A stretch of 64,000 nucleotides of DNA from Paractinoplanes abujensis (GTDB taxonomy: Bacteria; Actinomycetota; Actinomycetes; Mycobacteriales; Micromonosporaceae): positions 4,154,001 through 4,218,000 of the forward strand of contig NZ_JACHMF010000001.1 in NCBI RefSeq assembly GCF_014204895.1, written 5' to 3'. This document shows, in pieces, positions 35,575 through 44,150 of this stretch. Within the stretch, counting starts at the first letter, position 1. Every line of letters starts with the position of its first letter. A program made the translations under genes and the position numbers. The notes below the pieces were generated by a model. It saw nothing but the letters and a program-made list of their open reading frames with translations, did not search any database and was not told the DNA's origin.

Positions 35575-36363
35575 TCAGGACCGGTGCTCGTCCAGCCACG
35601 CCGTGGCGAAGTCGACCAGTGGGCGCTGCGCCATCAGCCGCGTCTCCGCATTGCCGACCCGGCCGACCCGTACGTCGTTCCCGGCCTCATAAGCGGCGCC
35701 GAGCTGCTCGAAATCGGAGGAGTCGGCCTCCGGCGCCGTCCAGGTGACCCACCGGCTGCCACCCGACGGCAGCCGGACCGCGGCGCCGTGCTCGGCCGGC
35801 ACGGGCCGGGCGCGACGACATTCGGCCAGGTGCAGCGACGTGTTGCTTCCGTGCCCGCACCCGAGGAGCAAGACCTTCCCGTACGCCCGGTAGAGCGCAC
35901 CCAGCGGGGACCGCTCCCCCAGCCCGTCCTCCACGGGGTGCTGCTCCGTGACCGCCACCGCCTGCGCCCCCACCGCCGCGAACGACACGTGCGGATGGGC
36001 GCTGCGCACCGCGCCCGGCCACGCCCGGACCACCTCGGGCAGCACACCCATCCACTGGCTGGGGGTGCGCGCCGGGTCGAAGCCGGGGCTCTGCCCCCGC
36101 AGCACCGGCCACCACGCCTCCGGCACGGGCGGGTTGCTCCACTCGGCCGGGTCCGAGTTGGCCGGAGTGTGCGTCGGCACGATCAGCGTCCCCGCCGGCC
36201 CCAGCACGTCGAGCAGCGCCTCGACGACCGCCTGCACGCCGCCGGCCACCGGCCCCACGGCCCGGATCGAGGAGTGCACCAGCACCATGTCCCCCGCCGA
36301 CAACCCCAGCGCACGCAGATCGGCGGCCAGGGTGTCGACGGTGTGCGGGAGCGCCTGCGTCAT
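35575..36363 (-). CDS. AAC(3)-family aminoglycoside N-acetyltransferase
   Basis: 262 residues from ATG 36363; GATAAT six bases before suggests a leaderless message. The family signature is clear: DMVLVHSSIRAVGPVAGG (about 25-42), IVPTHTP (about 62), HPHVSFAAVGA (about 125), the SPLGALY segment (about 150) and VLLLGCGHGSNTS (about 163). Known members transfer acetyl from acetyl-CoA to the 3-amino group of aminoglycosides, but many actinomycete chromosomal homologues (YokD/FrbF types) have other roles. Resistance is therefore possible, not shown. Confidence 0.85.
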   Translation of the reverse strand: MTQALPHTVDTLAADLRALGLSAGDMVLVHSSIRAVGPVAGGVQAVVEALLDVLGPAGTLIVPTHTPANSDPAEWSNPPVPEAWWPVLRGQSPGFDPARTPSQWMGVLPEVVRAWPGAVRSAHPHVSFAAVGAQAVAVTEQHPVEDGLGERSPLGALYRAYGKVLLLGCGHGSNTSLHLAECRRARPVPAEHGAAVRLPSGGSRWVTWTAPEADSSDFEQLGAAYEAGNDVRVGRVGNAETRLMAQRPLVDFATAWLDEHRS

Positions 36364-36646
36364 CGAGCCATTATCAACCGTCCGGAGTGAACAGCGGTCC
36401 ATGGGCGGGCAGCACTGCCGGTGTGGCCACGTCAAGCACGCAGCGGCCGGACGCGAACAACGCCCGGCGTGCGGGTCCCCCTTTCGTGGTGGCGGAGTTG
36501 CGCATGCCGGTACGGCGGGTCGAAGCTGGGCGGGTCTGTGCCTCAAGGTGCTGTGGTCGATGTGGCGACGGTTGTGTCTGCGGAGTCCGCGAAGTGCCCC
36601 GTCTGCAACTCGACCACGACCACCATGACGGACCTCGGAGCTCGCC
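36364..36646. other. Intergenic region
   Basis: 283 bases between divergent genes. Open frames exist on both strands but none resembles a protein. I see only the GATAAT box for the AAC(3) gene and GGAG before 36647. Confidence 0.5.
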
Positions 36647-37651
36647 ATGACCCTCCGCGACCATCATCACCACGCTGGGCGCCTCGAGCACTACGCTTTG
36701 ATCGCCGACGATGAGCACACCGTCGAACGCGTCCTGCTGCCCCAGCTACGGCGCGCTGTCGCCGCCCGCGAGAACATCCTGATGGTCGTCGGCCCGCAGA
36801 CCGCCGCAGAGGTCCGCGACGGGTTGGGCCGCGACGCCCACGAGCTGCTCTGGGCCCCTACCGACCGCTTCTACCAGCGGCTCGGCTTCACCTACGCACG
36901 GTTTCTGCGGTACGTACGTGACCAGCACGCCCGACGGCGGCGCGTGCACCTGATCACCGAGCCCGACCTCGTGACCGTTCCCGAGACACCGGTCGACCGG
37001 GCCGCCGCCTACCTCAGCTACGAGGCCATGGCCAACAGCACCCTCGCCGGCTACGGCTGCCCGATCACCTGCATCTGGCACGACGGCCAGCAGAAAGCCC
37101 CGATCATCGACGAGATCCGCAAGGTTCACCCGCAGGAGTGGACCGCATCCGGCCCCGCGGGCAACCCCGGCTTCATCACACCGGCCGACTATTTCACCCG
37201 GCCCCGGCAACCGGCCATGGCGGCACCTCCCGCAGTCACCGACCTCGACATCACCCTCGAGCACCTGCATGAGGTCGCGGACTGCCGCGCCGCCATCGCC
37301 CGCTGGGCGGCCACGCGCCACTTCGTCCCCACCGCAACCGCGCAGGTGGTGGCGGCAGCCAGCGAAGTGGTCAGCAACGGCGTGCACCACGGCCGGCCGC
37401 CGGTCCGGGTCCGCGCCTGGGAGCACGACGCCACGCTGATCGTCCACGTCGACGATCACGGCGGCCGGCCCATCCCGGCCACCGCCGGATACCGGCCGCC
37501 GGCCACACCCGCCGACCCCACCGGGCTCTGGGTCGCCCGCCAGCTCACCGACGTGGTACTCACCCGCACCGGCCAGGGCGAAACCGCCGTACGCCTGCAC
37601 TTCCCGTACTCGGTGACACACCGGCACCTCGAGGTACCCCACCTGGCCTGA
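36647..37651 (+). CDS. MEDS-domain / ATPase-like regulatory protein
   Basis: 334 residues. The N-terminal 190 residues match the MEDS (DcmR-like) sensory domain (HYALIADDEHTVERVLLPQL, ANSTLAGYGCPITCIW), and the C-terminal 120 residues a HATPase_c fold of the RsbW/SpoIIAB anti-sigma kinase type (AASEVVSNGVHHG N-box, VDDHGG G1 box, GLWVARQLTD). This pair is common in actinomycete general-stress signalling. The target sigma or anti-anti-sigma is not adjacent. Confidence 0.82.
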   Translation: MTLRDHHHHAGRLEHYALIADDEHTVERVLLPQLRRAVAARENILMVVGPQTAAEVRDGLGRDAHELLWAPTDRFYQRLGFTYARFLRYVRDQHARRRRVHLITEPDLVTVPETPVDRAAAYLSYEAMANSTLAGYGCPITCIWHDGQQKAPIIDEIRKVHPQEWTASGPAGNPGFITPADYFTRPRQPAMAAPPAVTDLDITLEHLHEVADCRAAIARWAATRHFVPTATAQVVAAASEVVSNGVHHGRPPVRVRAWEHDATLIVHVDDHGGRPIPATAGYRPPATPADPTGLWVARQLTDVVLTRTGQGETAVRLHFPYSVTHRHLEVPHLA

Positions 37652-37697
37652 ACGGCGCCGGCCCAGCAGCGGCCGTCGGCGCGCAGTGCGCTTGCTA

Positions 37698-37703
37698 TAC
37701 GGT
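37698..37703 (+). promoter_or_regulatory. Leaderless -10 box (TACGGT)
   Basis: TACGGT ends six bases before ATG 37710 with no SD in between. Confidence 0.45.
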
Positions 37704-37709
37704 GCTGGG

Positions 37710-38378
37710 ATGCAAGCTGAGGTAGAGGCCGCCGTCCCTGTGCTCTATGTGCGTAACGTCGAATCCGCGCAGGCCTTCTACGCGCTGTTCGGCTATCGCG
37801 AGATGCAGACGGGCGGTGATGACGACGCTCGCTGGTCATATCTGAAATGCGGTGAGCACACCCTCCTGCTGGTGTGCGTGCAACCGGCCCTGATCACCCA
37901 CGAGTTGCCGTTGGTGATCTATCTGTACGTCACCGACCTGGGCCAGGTACGCGAGCAGCTGGACCACGCGGGCCACGACTACCAGACGAGCGGTCGCCCC
38001 GATCACGCACCGGGCGGCGAGCTGCGCACCCAGGACCCCGACGGCAACGTGGTGCTGGTGGGTCAGCGCACGGCGGTGGCTGCGGACGAACGAAGTGCAC
38101 CCAGCGCACAAGAGGCTCGCTTCTCCTTGATGAGACAGGCGGCAGAGGCCATCAGCCGGCGCGGGGGTGCGCCCGCGACCTGCCAGGTGCCCGCCGCGGA
38201 AGGCAACCCCTGCCCTCTGCCCGCGGAGATCAAGCTTGCCGACACCTGGGGAGCGACGGTGTGGGCGTGCCTGACACACGCCGACGAGGCGCTGATCAAC
38301 GCGCCCGGGGCCTTCATCGCCTCGGAGGACGCGCAAGGTCTGGGGCCGTGGCTCACCCACCGCGGGGCGACACCCTGA
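37710..38378 (+). CDS. VOC (glyoxalase/bleomycin-resistance) domain protein
   Basis: 222 residues from ATG 37710. The N-terminal 120 residues form a single VOC unit (PVLYVRNVESAQAFYALFGY, TQDPDGNVVLV), the fold of glyoxalases, dioxygenases and bleomycin-binding proteins. The C-terminal 90 residues (SLMRQAAEAISRRGG, GATVWACLTHADEALINAPG) have a Cys pair and no clear family. Function unknown; the leaderless box fixes the start. Confidence 0.75.
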   Translation: MQAEVEAAVPVLYVRNVESAQAFYALFGYREMQTGGDDDARWSYLKCGEHTLLLVCVQPALITHELPLVIYLYVTDLGQVREQLDHAGHDYQTSGRPDHAPGGELRTQDPDGNVVLVGQRTAVAADERSAPSAQEARFSLMRQAAEAISRRGGAPATCQVPAAEGNPCPLPAEIKLADTWGATVWACLTHADEALINAPGAFIASEDAQGLGPWLTHRGATP

Positions 38379-38415
38379 CCCGCGCTGTGCGCCGGACGGG
38401 ACGCGCGTCGCACGA

Positions 38416-39153
38416 TCAGCGTGCGGTCCGCACCTCGGCCAGGCGCCGGACGGCATAGTCGCTGGGCCAGCTGACGGCGGCCTCCCATGCGGCTGAGGCC
38501 TGCGCGGCGATGTCGTGCGCGCCGTCGTCGAGCCCGGCCGCGTTGCCGGGCAGCACCAGGTCGAGATCGGGCACGTCGACGTGTGCCTCGTCCCAGTCGA
38601 TCAGTGCGACCCGCTCGGCGGTGACGCGGACGTTGCCGGGGTTGGCCGGGTTGCCGTGCACGACACACGTCGGCCGGCCGGCGAGCCGCGCCCACGCCGC
38701 TCGGCAGCGGGCCACGGCCTCCGGCGGCATCGCGCCCAGGTTCACCTTGGTGCCGTTCGCGGCGTCCAGCAGGTCACCCGACGACCGCCAGCCGGGGCGC
38801 TGCGGCCGGTCCCGGGTGAGCCGGTGCACCTCGCGCAGCGTGTCGGCCACACGGCGCCAGTCGTCCGGGGTCGCGGGCGGGCCGCCCGCCAGGAACGTCA
38901 TCACCACCAGGCCGCCGGCGAAGAGCCGCCCGTCCGTGGTCGGGATCGGCACCGGCACGGTCAGGCCCGCGCGGTCGAGATACCCCATCAGCTCGGTCTC
39001 CCACGCCAGGTCGGCGTCGCTGCGGCGGCCGAGGCGCCCGACGGCCAGTTCCCCCTGGACCCGTACGCTCCACACGTCGTTGGCGACCCCACCGGTGAGC
39101 CGCTCGAGGCGTGTGGCGTTGTCGCCCCACTGCTGCAGTGCTTCCCAGCCCAT
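38416..39153 (-). CDS. Aminoglycoside-phosphotransferase-like kinase with altered Brenner motif
   Basis: 245 residues from ATG 39153. The two-lobe APH/choline-kinase layout is visible. In this fold the catalytic loop is HGDxxxxN; here it reads HGNPANPGN (about 172-180), with Asn for the catalytic Asp and one extra residue. The metal-binding IDWDEA (about 191-196) is kept. It may be inactive, or use a different catalytic geometry. A small near-copy of the codons for PVPIPTTDGR lies at 39669-39702. Confidence 0.75.
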   Translation of the reverse strand: MGWEALQQWGDNATRLERLTGGVANDVWSVRVQGELAVGRLGRRSDADLAWETELMGYLDRAGLTVPVPIPTTDGRLFAGGLVVMTFLAGGPPATPDDWRRVADTLREVHRLTRDRPQRPGWRSSGDLLDAANGTKVNLGAMPPEAVARCRAAWARLAGRPTCVVHGNPANPGNVRVTAERVALIDWDEAHVDVPDLDLVLPGNAAGLDDGAHDIAAQASAAWEAAVSWPSDYAVRRLAEVRTAR

Positions 39154-39296
39154 CGTTTGCCACCCCGTGCTCGCCGTCCGGACGCGATGACCCCAGTAGA
39201 GCAGGAGCGGTGCGGTAGTGGCGGCACCCGCAGGAACGTCGCATCGGTGCGAGCTTCCGGCTCGCGGCGGCGACGTCAGGCGTACACCATAGACGC

Positions 39297-39638
39297 ATGT
39301 CGTTCGACCCCTCGGCTCCGGTGAGCTTCGACCAGGTACGGATGGCCGTCGAGCGACGATGCGGGGCAGGAAACCGCCGTCATCCGGCTCGCATCGGGTT
39401 CCGCGCCGGACGCGACTCGTGCCTGCGGAACCTGCGGGCTCGAGCGCAGCAGGTGCGCACATCCGGCGCGGACGGTGTCCGGCCCTCGTCGGGCCGGACC
39501 GACGGACCCCTCTTCATACCGTCGGTTCTGCCTGCGCTCGAGCTGTCTGCCCGGACCCCCTTCACCGTCGGGTACGACCTGGCCAGCTCGGGCATCGCCC
39601 GCCGTCTGCGTGCCCGTGCTGATCAGATCGCCGTCTGA
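39297..39638 (+). CDS. Doubtful hypothetical ORF, 113 aa
   Basis: The start region (MSFDPSAPVSFDQVRMAVER) looks like a real N-terminus, but the middle is low in structure and rich in Arg and Ser. No family is recognised; it could be a decayed gene. The segment also has competing frames on the other strand. Confidence 0.3.
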   Translation: MSFDPSAPVSFDQVRMAVERRCGAGNRRHPARIGFRAGRDSCLRNLRARAQQVRTSGADGVRPSSGRTDGPLFIPSVLPALELSARTPFTVGYDLASSGIARRLRARADQIAV

Positions 39639-39668
39639 CGGCAAGCCTCGGCCGACCCGGTAGCCGGC

Positions 39669-39702
39669 CGTCCGTGGTCGCGAGCGGCACCGGCACGGCC
39701 AA
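39669..39702 (-). repeat. Short duplicate of part of the APH-like gene
   Basis: CGTCCGTGGTCG and CGGCACCGGCACGG recur here and at about 38930-38963 with 31 of 34 bases equal, in the same orientation. Only the 12-codon piece around PVPIPTTDGR is kept, which suggests remains of a second kinase gene. Confidence 0.5.
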
Positions 39703-39743
39703 CCGGAAATCAGTGGCGGGGCACGGAGCCGGCTACGAGGATC

Positions 39744-40223
39744 ATGCGCATGGGCGAGCCCGGCATCCGCATCCGTCATTACCGCGACGATGACTGGAAC
39801 GCGATCGCGCGCATTCACGATGCGGCCCGGCTCGACGAGCTTCGCCACTCCGCGGGCGTCGCGGCGTTCCTGACGCTCGCCGAGACGGCCGAGGGCGAAG
39901 GGCTGTTCGACGGCCAGGTCTGGATCGCCGAGACCGACGACGGCGTGGCCGGCTTCGTCGCCCTGGACGACGACGAGGTCACCTGGCTCTACGTCGATCC
40001 GCACCGCTACCGCCAGGGCATCGGCCGGGCCCTGTTGCGACATGCTCTCGCCGCCGCGGGGCCCCGGGTCGAGGTCACCGTGCTCGACGGCAACCCGGCC
40101 GCGCTGCAGCTCTACCTCAGCGAGGGTTTCACGATCACCGAGACCCGGACGGGCTCGCTGGTCGGCAACGAGTCCTTCGCGGCGACGGGCCACATCATGC
40201 ACCGCACCGGCGCGGGCGGCTAA
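39744..40223 (+). CDS. GNAT-family N-acetyltransferase
   Basis: 159 residues from ATG 39744 (or 39750). The fold is clear: IRHYRDDDWNAIARIHDAAR at the start, the acetyl-CoA loop in VDPHRYRQGIGRALLRHAL (Q/RxxGxG/A near 94) and LYLSEGFTITETRTG near the end. Substrate unknown. Convergent with the frameshifted GGDEF gene, overlapping its end by four bases. Confidence 0.85.
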   Translation: MRMGEPGIRIRHYRDDDWNAIARIHDAARLDELRHSAGVAAFLTLAETAEGEGLFDGQVWIAETDDGVAGFVALDDDEVTWLYVDPHRYRQGIGRALLRHALAAAGPRVEVTVLDGNPAALQLYLSEGFTITETRTGSLVGNESFAATGHIMHRTGAGG

Positions 40224-41702
40224 CGCGGGGAAACACCGCTCACGAAGTCGGCCTGCAAGTCGGTGTACGAGGGATGGCCGGCCACGGAGAAGCGGTTGCG
40301 GCCGTCGCGTTTGGCCGCGTACAGGGCCGCGTCGGCGCGGGCGGTCAGTTGCTGGGCCGATTCACCGCCGGTCCACTGGGCCAGCCCCGCCGAGAACGTC
40401 TGGCCGCCCGGGGTGGCCTCGTGCAGGCGGTCCATGATGATCGCCGCGTCCTTGAGGCGGCAGTGCATGATGAGGCCGAATTCCTCACCGCCGTAGCGAG
40501 CGATCAGGTCGCCCGCCCGGAGTTGCTGCTGCCAGGCCAGGCCCGCGTTGCGCAGCAGTTCGTCGCCGGCGGGGTGGCCGAGCAGGTCGTTGTAGTGCTT
40601 GAAGTGGTCGAGGTCGATCAGCCCGACGACGAGGGTGGCGCCGTGGCGCTGGGCGACGGTGAGCCGGCGTTCCAGTTCGGCGTCCCAGGCCCGGCGGTTG
40701 GGGATGCCGGTCAGCCCGTCCAGGTAGGCGATGGATTCGAGCTGGTCGGCCTGATCCTGCACGGTGCGCACCAGGCCGAGGATGCGCACGATCAGCAGCA
40801 GGAAGACCGCGATGGAGCAGACGGAAGCGGCCATCCAGTCGGCCGTGCCCGCGCCGGCCAGGCCGTCGGTGATCAGCAGGACGGGGGCTGAGCAGGCAGG
40901 CCGAGCTGATCAGCAGCACCCGTTGCGGGGTGATGCCCGCGGTGGGCCGGGCGCCCGCGCTGCCCACCTTCACCATCGACGGGTGCAGGGCGGCCCCGCC
41001 GAGCAGCAGCGCGCTCAGCACGAAGGCCGGCGCCAGTTCGTTGTTGTTGGTGCCGTGCGACGACTGCCAGACCCAGCCCACGTGGGCCAGGCCTTGCACG
41101 CCGAGGGACGCGACCAGCTGCCAGAAGGACGGGCCGCGCCGGGCGGCGGAGGTGAACATCCGGATCACCCCGGCCAGCAGGAGCAGGTCGGCCAGCGGGT
41201 AGGCCAGGGTGATCAGCCGGGTCTCCAGCGGCATGGCCGGCGCGATCAGGTCGCGCAGGAACAGCATCCACAGGCCCAGGCCGAGGCCGCCGGTCATCAT
41301 CAGCGTGTCCAGGATGCCGGCCCGGTCGCGGCGCCAGGACAGGCCGTCGACCAGCAGCATCAGTCCCGCCAGCAGCAGCGGGTAGCAGGCCAGGAAGAAG
41401 ATGTCAGCCGCCGACGGGAACGGCACCCCGCCGCGGATCAGGTAGACCGAGATGATGACGTTGCCGATCCCGCCCGCGATCGTGACGACCAGCAACAGGG
41501 TCCAGGGCAGCACGCGCGGCGGCCGGTTGACCCGGAGGCCGACGGCGATGGCGGCGATCGTCAGGACCGGATAGCAGTACGTCACCAGGGCCGCGGCCGT
41601 GGACCCTTCGGCGACGACCGCCCGGACGACAGTCAGCGCGACGCTGACCGCGCCGTACCCGATCCACAGCGCGCGGATCCCCGAAACCGCCACGACGCTC
41701 AC
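40220..41702 (-). pseudogene. Membrane GGDEF protein interrupted by a frameshift in a G5 tract
   Basis: Two frames make one protein. From GTG 41702 about nine membrane helices run to QRVLLISSACLLS. At 40883-40887 (five G on the plus strand) the frame changes; one base fewer restores ...LLSPVLLITDGLA and the rest, which ends with a GGDEF domain: YLDGLTGIPNRRAW, LIDLDHFKHYND and the active site RYGGEEFGLI. The domain is otherwise intact. Either a mutation in a homopolymer, a phase-variable site or an assembly error. It overlaps the GGDEF-EAL gene upstream (GTGA at 41699-41702), so both were one operon. Confidence 0.85.
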
Positions 41703-44014
41703 TTCGGTGCCCGCGCGGGAAAACTGAGCACGTCCGGGGTCGCGGGCCGGTAGCCGGCGATGTCCTCGGCCGGCAGGGGACGGGCGTAGTAGTAGCCCTG
41801 CGCGTAGCGGTAGCCGAGCTGCTGCAGCTTGGCGGCCTGCTCCGCGGTCTCCACCCCTTCGGCCACCGCGCGCAGCCGCATGCCGTCACAGATGCTGATG
41901 AGGGCGGCCGCCACGACCGTTTGCGGACCGTCGGCGGTGACGTCGTCGACGAACGACTTGTCGACCTTCAGGACGTCGGCGGGGCAGGTGCGCAGCAGGC
42001 CCAAGGACGAGTGGCCGGTGCCGAAGTCGTCGAGTGCGATCTTGACGCCCAGCCCGGCGATGTTCTTCAGCTCCTCCAGCGCCGCTCCCCCGTCGAACAC
42101 GGCCGTCTCGGTGACCTCCACCGTGAGCGCCGCCGGAGGCAGTCCCGTACGGCTCAGGATCGCCGCGACCTCCTCGGCGAAGCCGTCCTCGCGCAGCTGC
42201 CGGGCGGAGACGTTCACGCTGACGGTGCGCGGAGCCGCGTCGCCCATCGTCGCCCGCCAGTGGGCGGCCTGGCGGCAGGCCTGTTCGAGGATCCAGGCGC
42301 CGACCGGCACGATGGATCCGGTGCGTTCCGCGGCCGGGATGAAGACCGCCGGGCTGACCGGTCCGCGGCTCGGGTGGGTCCAGCGGGCCAGGGCCTCCAC
42401 CCCGGCCAGTTCACCGCCGGGCATCGCGACGATCGGCTGGTAGAGCAGGTACAACTGGTCGGTCCCGACCGCGTTGCGCAGCTCGGCCGTGAGCCGGGAC
42501 TGTTCCGCGGTGCGCTGGTCCATCCGGTCGTCGAAGACCACCTGCCGGCCCTTGCCCTGCCCTTTCGCCTCGTACATGGCGACGTCGGCCCGCCGGAGCA
42601 GTTCGCTGGCGGTGTCGCCGGGGCGGGCCTCGGCCAGCCCGATGCTGGCCTCGACGACCAGTTCGTGCCCGGCGGCGGGCAACGGGCGGCGCAGACTCGC
42701 CGCCGTGGCGGTGAGAGTCGACCGGCAGCCGTCCGGCAGGAGCACCGCGTACTCGTCACCGCCCAGCCGGGCCAGCACCGCGCCGGGCGGCAGCCCGGCG
42801 GCTATCCGTTCGCCCACGGCCACCAGCAGAGCATCGCCGACCGTATGGCCGAGGTCGTCGTTGATGGCTTTGAAGTCGTCCAGGTCGATCAGGGCGACGC
42901 TCAGCCCGGAGCGCCCCTCGGCCAGCATGGCGGTGATCGCGTCGATCAGGACCGTACGGTTGGCCAGGCCGGTGAGGCCGTCGTGCCCGGCCTGGTAGGC
43001 CAGCTCGCCCTGGCGGACGTCGAGGTCGTCGAGCAGCCGGACGTTGTCGCGCAGGGCCACCATCTGCCGCGCCGCGACCAGCAATGTGACAGTGACCGAG
43101 CCCAGAGCGACCGCCATGAGGTCCGCCGTACGGCCGTCGACGCAGCTCAGCAGCAGGGCTCCGGTGGCCAGCACCGCCGTGTACGGCAGAACGCTCGGTC
43201 GCCGCGGGAGCGGCCGGGGCGCCGGCCGTCCGGCCCGCGTGGCCCGCAGCTGCCGGTCGGCGGCCAGGCACACCAGCAGGCTGGTCGTCGGCAGCAGCAC
43301 GTGCCCGGTGTTCAGGTAGGGCCGTTCGGCCAGCAGCGGCGCCAAAGCCCCGCCGACGGCCCCCACCGCACCGGTCAGGGCCAGGATGTAGAGGGCCCGG
43401 CGGTCGATCAAGCCGGTGCCGGTGAACGACACCTTGACGAAGGCCAGCATCCCGATGATCGCGGCCGTGGCCACGACCACCACCGACGCCGTGCCCGCGG
43501 CACTGCCGTCGGTCCAGCTCTCCCAGCGCGGCAGCACCAGATGCCAGCTGAAGACCACGACGGTGACGACCATCGTCGCCACATCCAGCCCGAAACGCGT
43601 CCACTCGATGCGGGTCCGCTGCGCCCCCGGGATGCGCAACAGTCCCAGCAGCATCAGCATCAAGCTGCCGACGTACAGCACCGCGGTGAACCCGCCGATC
43701 ATCTGGCCGGGCTGCTCACCGCTGAAATAGTCGCGGGCCGCGGCGGCCGAGGCCAGGCCCAGCCCGACCATGCCGGCCGACACGTAACGCCAGAACGTCC
43801 GGCCCGCCCCACCGGCCCGCCACGACGCGGCCGCGGCCACCGGCACCGCGAACACCAGCAGCCCCCACCCGGCCATCGGCGGCGTCGGACGGGCCAGCCC
43901 GATCAGAAACCACACCCAGGCCACCACGTCGATGCCGATGGCCGCGGCCAGCATGCGGGTCAGCCGCCACGGCGGCGCGGCCGCGGCCGTGCCCGGAGTC
44001 AGCGCTTGGTCCAC
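41699..44014 (-). CDS. GGDEF-EAL bifunctional cyclic di-GMP protein
   Basis: 771 residues. About ten membrane helices (to about 310), then GGDEF (GHDGLTGLANRTVLID, LIDLDDFKAIND, active site RLGGDEYAVL near 430) and EAL (GVEALARWTHPSRG near 560, DDFGTGHSSLG near 665, VAEGVETAEQ near 728). Key catalytic motifs of both domains are kept, so it could make or hydrolyse cyclic di-GMP. It is followed by the frameshifted GGDEF gene with a 4-bp overlap. Confidence 0.92.
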   Translation of the reverse strand: MDQALTPGTAAAAPPWRLTRMLAAAIGIDVVAWVWFLIGLARPTPPMAGWGLLVFAVPVAAAASWRAGGAGRTFWRYVSAGMVGLGLASAAAARDYFSGEQPGQMIGGFTAVLYVGSLMLMLLGLLRIPGAQRTRIEWTRFGLDVATMVVTVVVFSWHLVLPRWESWTDGSAAGTASVVVVATAAIIGMLAFVKVSFTGTGLIDRRALYILALTGAVGAVGGALAPLLAERPYLNTGHVLLPTTSLLVCLAADRQLRATRAGRPAPRPLPRRPSVLPYTAVLATGALLLSCVDGRTADLMAVALGSVTVTLLVAARQMVALRDNVRLLDDLDVRQGELAYQAGHDGLTGLANRTVLIDAITAMLAEGRSGLSVALIDLDDFKAINDDLGHTVGDALLVAVGERIAAGLPPGAVLARLGGDEYAVLLPDGCRSTLTATAASLRRPLPAAGHELVVEASIGLAEARPGDTASELLRRADVAMYEAKGQGKGRQVVFDDRMDQRTAEQSRLTAELRNAVGTDQLYLLYQPIVAMPGGELAGVEALARWTHPSRGPVSPAVFIPAAERTGSIVPVGAWILEQACRQAAHWRATMGDAAPRTVSVNVSARQLREDGFAEEVAAILSRTGLPPAALTVEVTETAVFDGGAALEELKNIAGLGVKIALDDFGTGHSSLGLLRTCPADVLKVDKSFVDDVTADGPQTVVAAALISICDGMRLRAVAEGVETAEQAAKLQQLGYRYAQGYYYARPLPAEDIAGYRPATPDVLSFPARAPK

Positions 44015-44150
44015 AAATTGCTCATCGGCCCGCTATCGGGACGAGTGAGCCGAACCGGGGTGGGTTCCTCGGCCGGTCGGCGCACGGTCTCGGCCGGCCG
44101 GCCGGACGGGGCCGTCATCGCGGGCGCCCGTACGACGCTCGCCGCCGGCG

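Noticed and set aside
40220..40834. Independent soluble GGDEF gene starting at 40834
   Set aside because: It joins smoothly to the upstream membrane frame after removing one base, so it is the C-terminal half of one gene.
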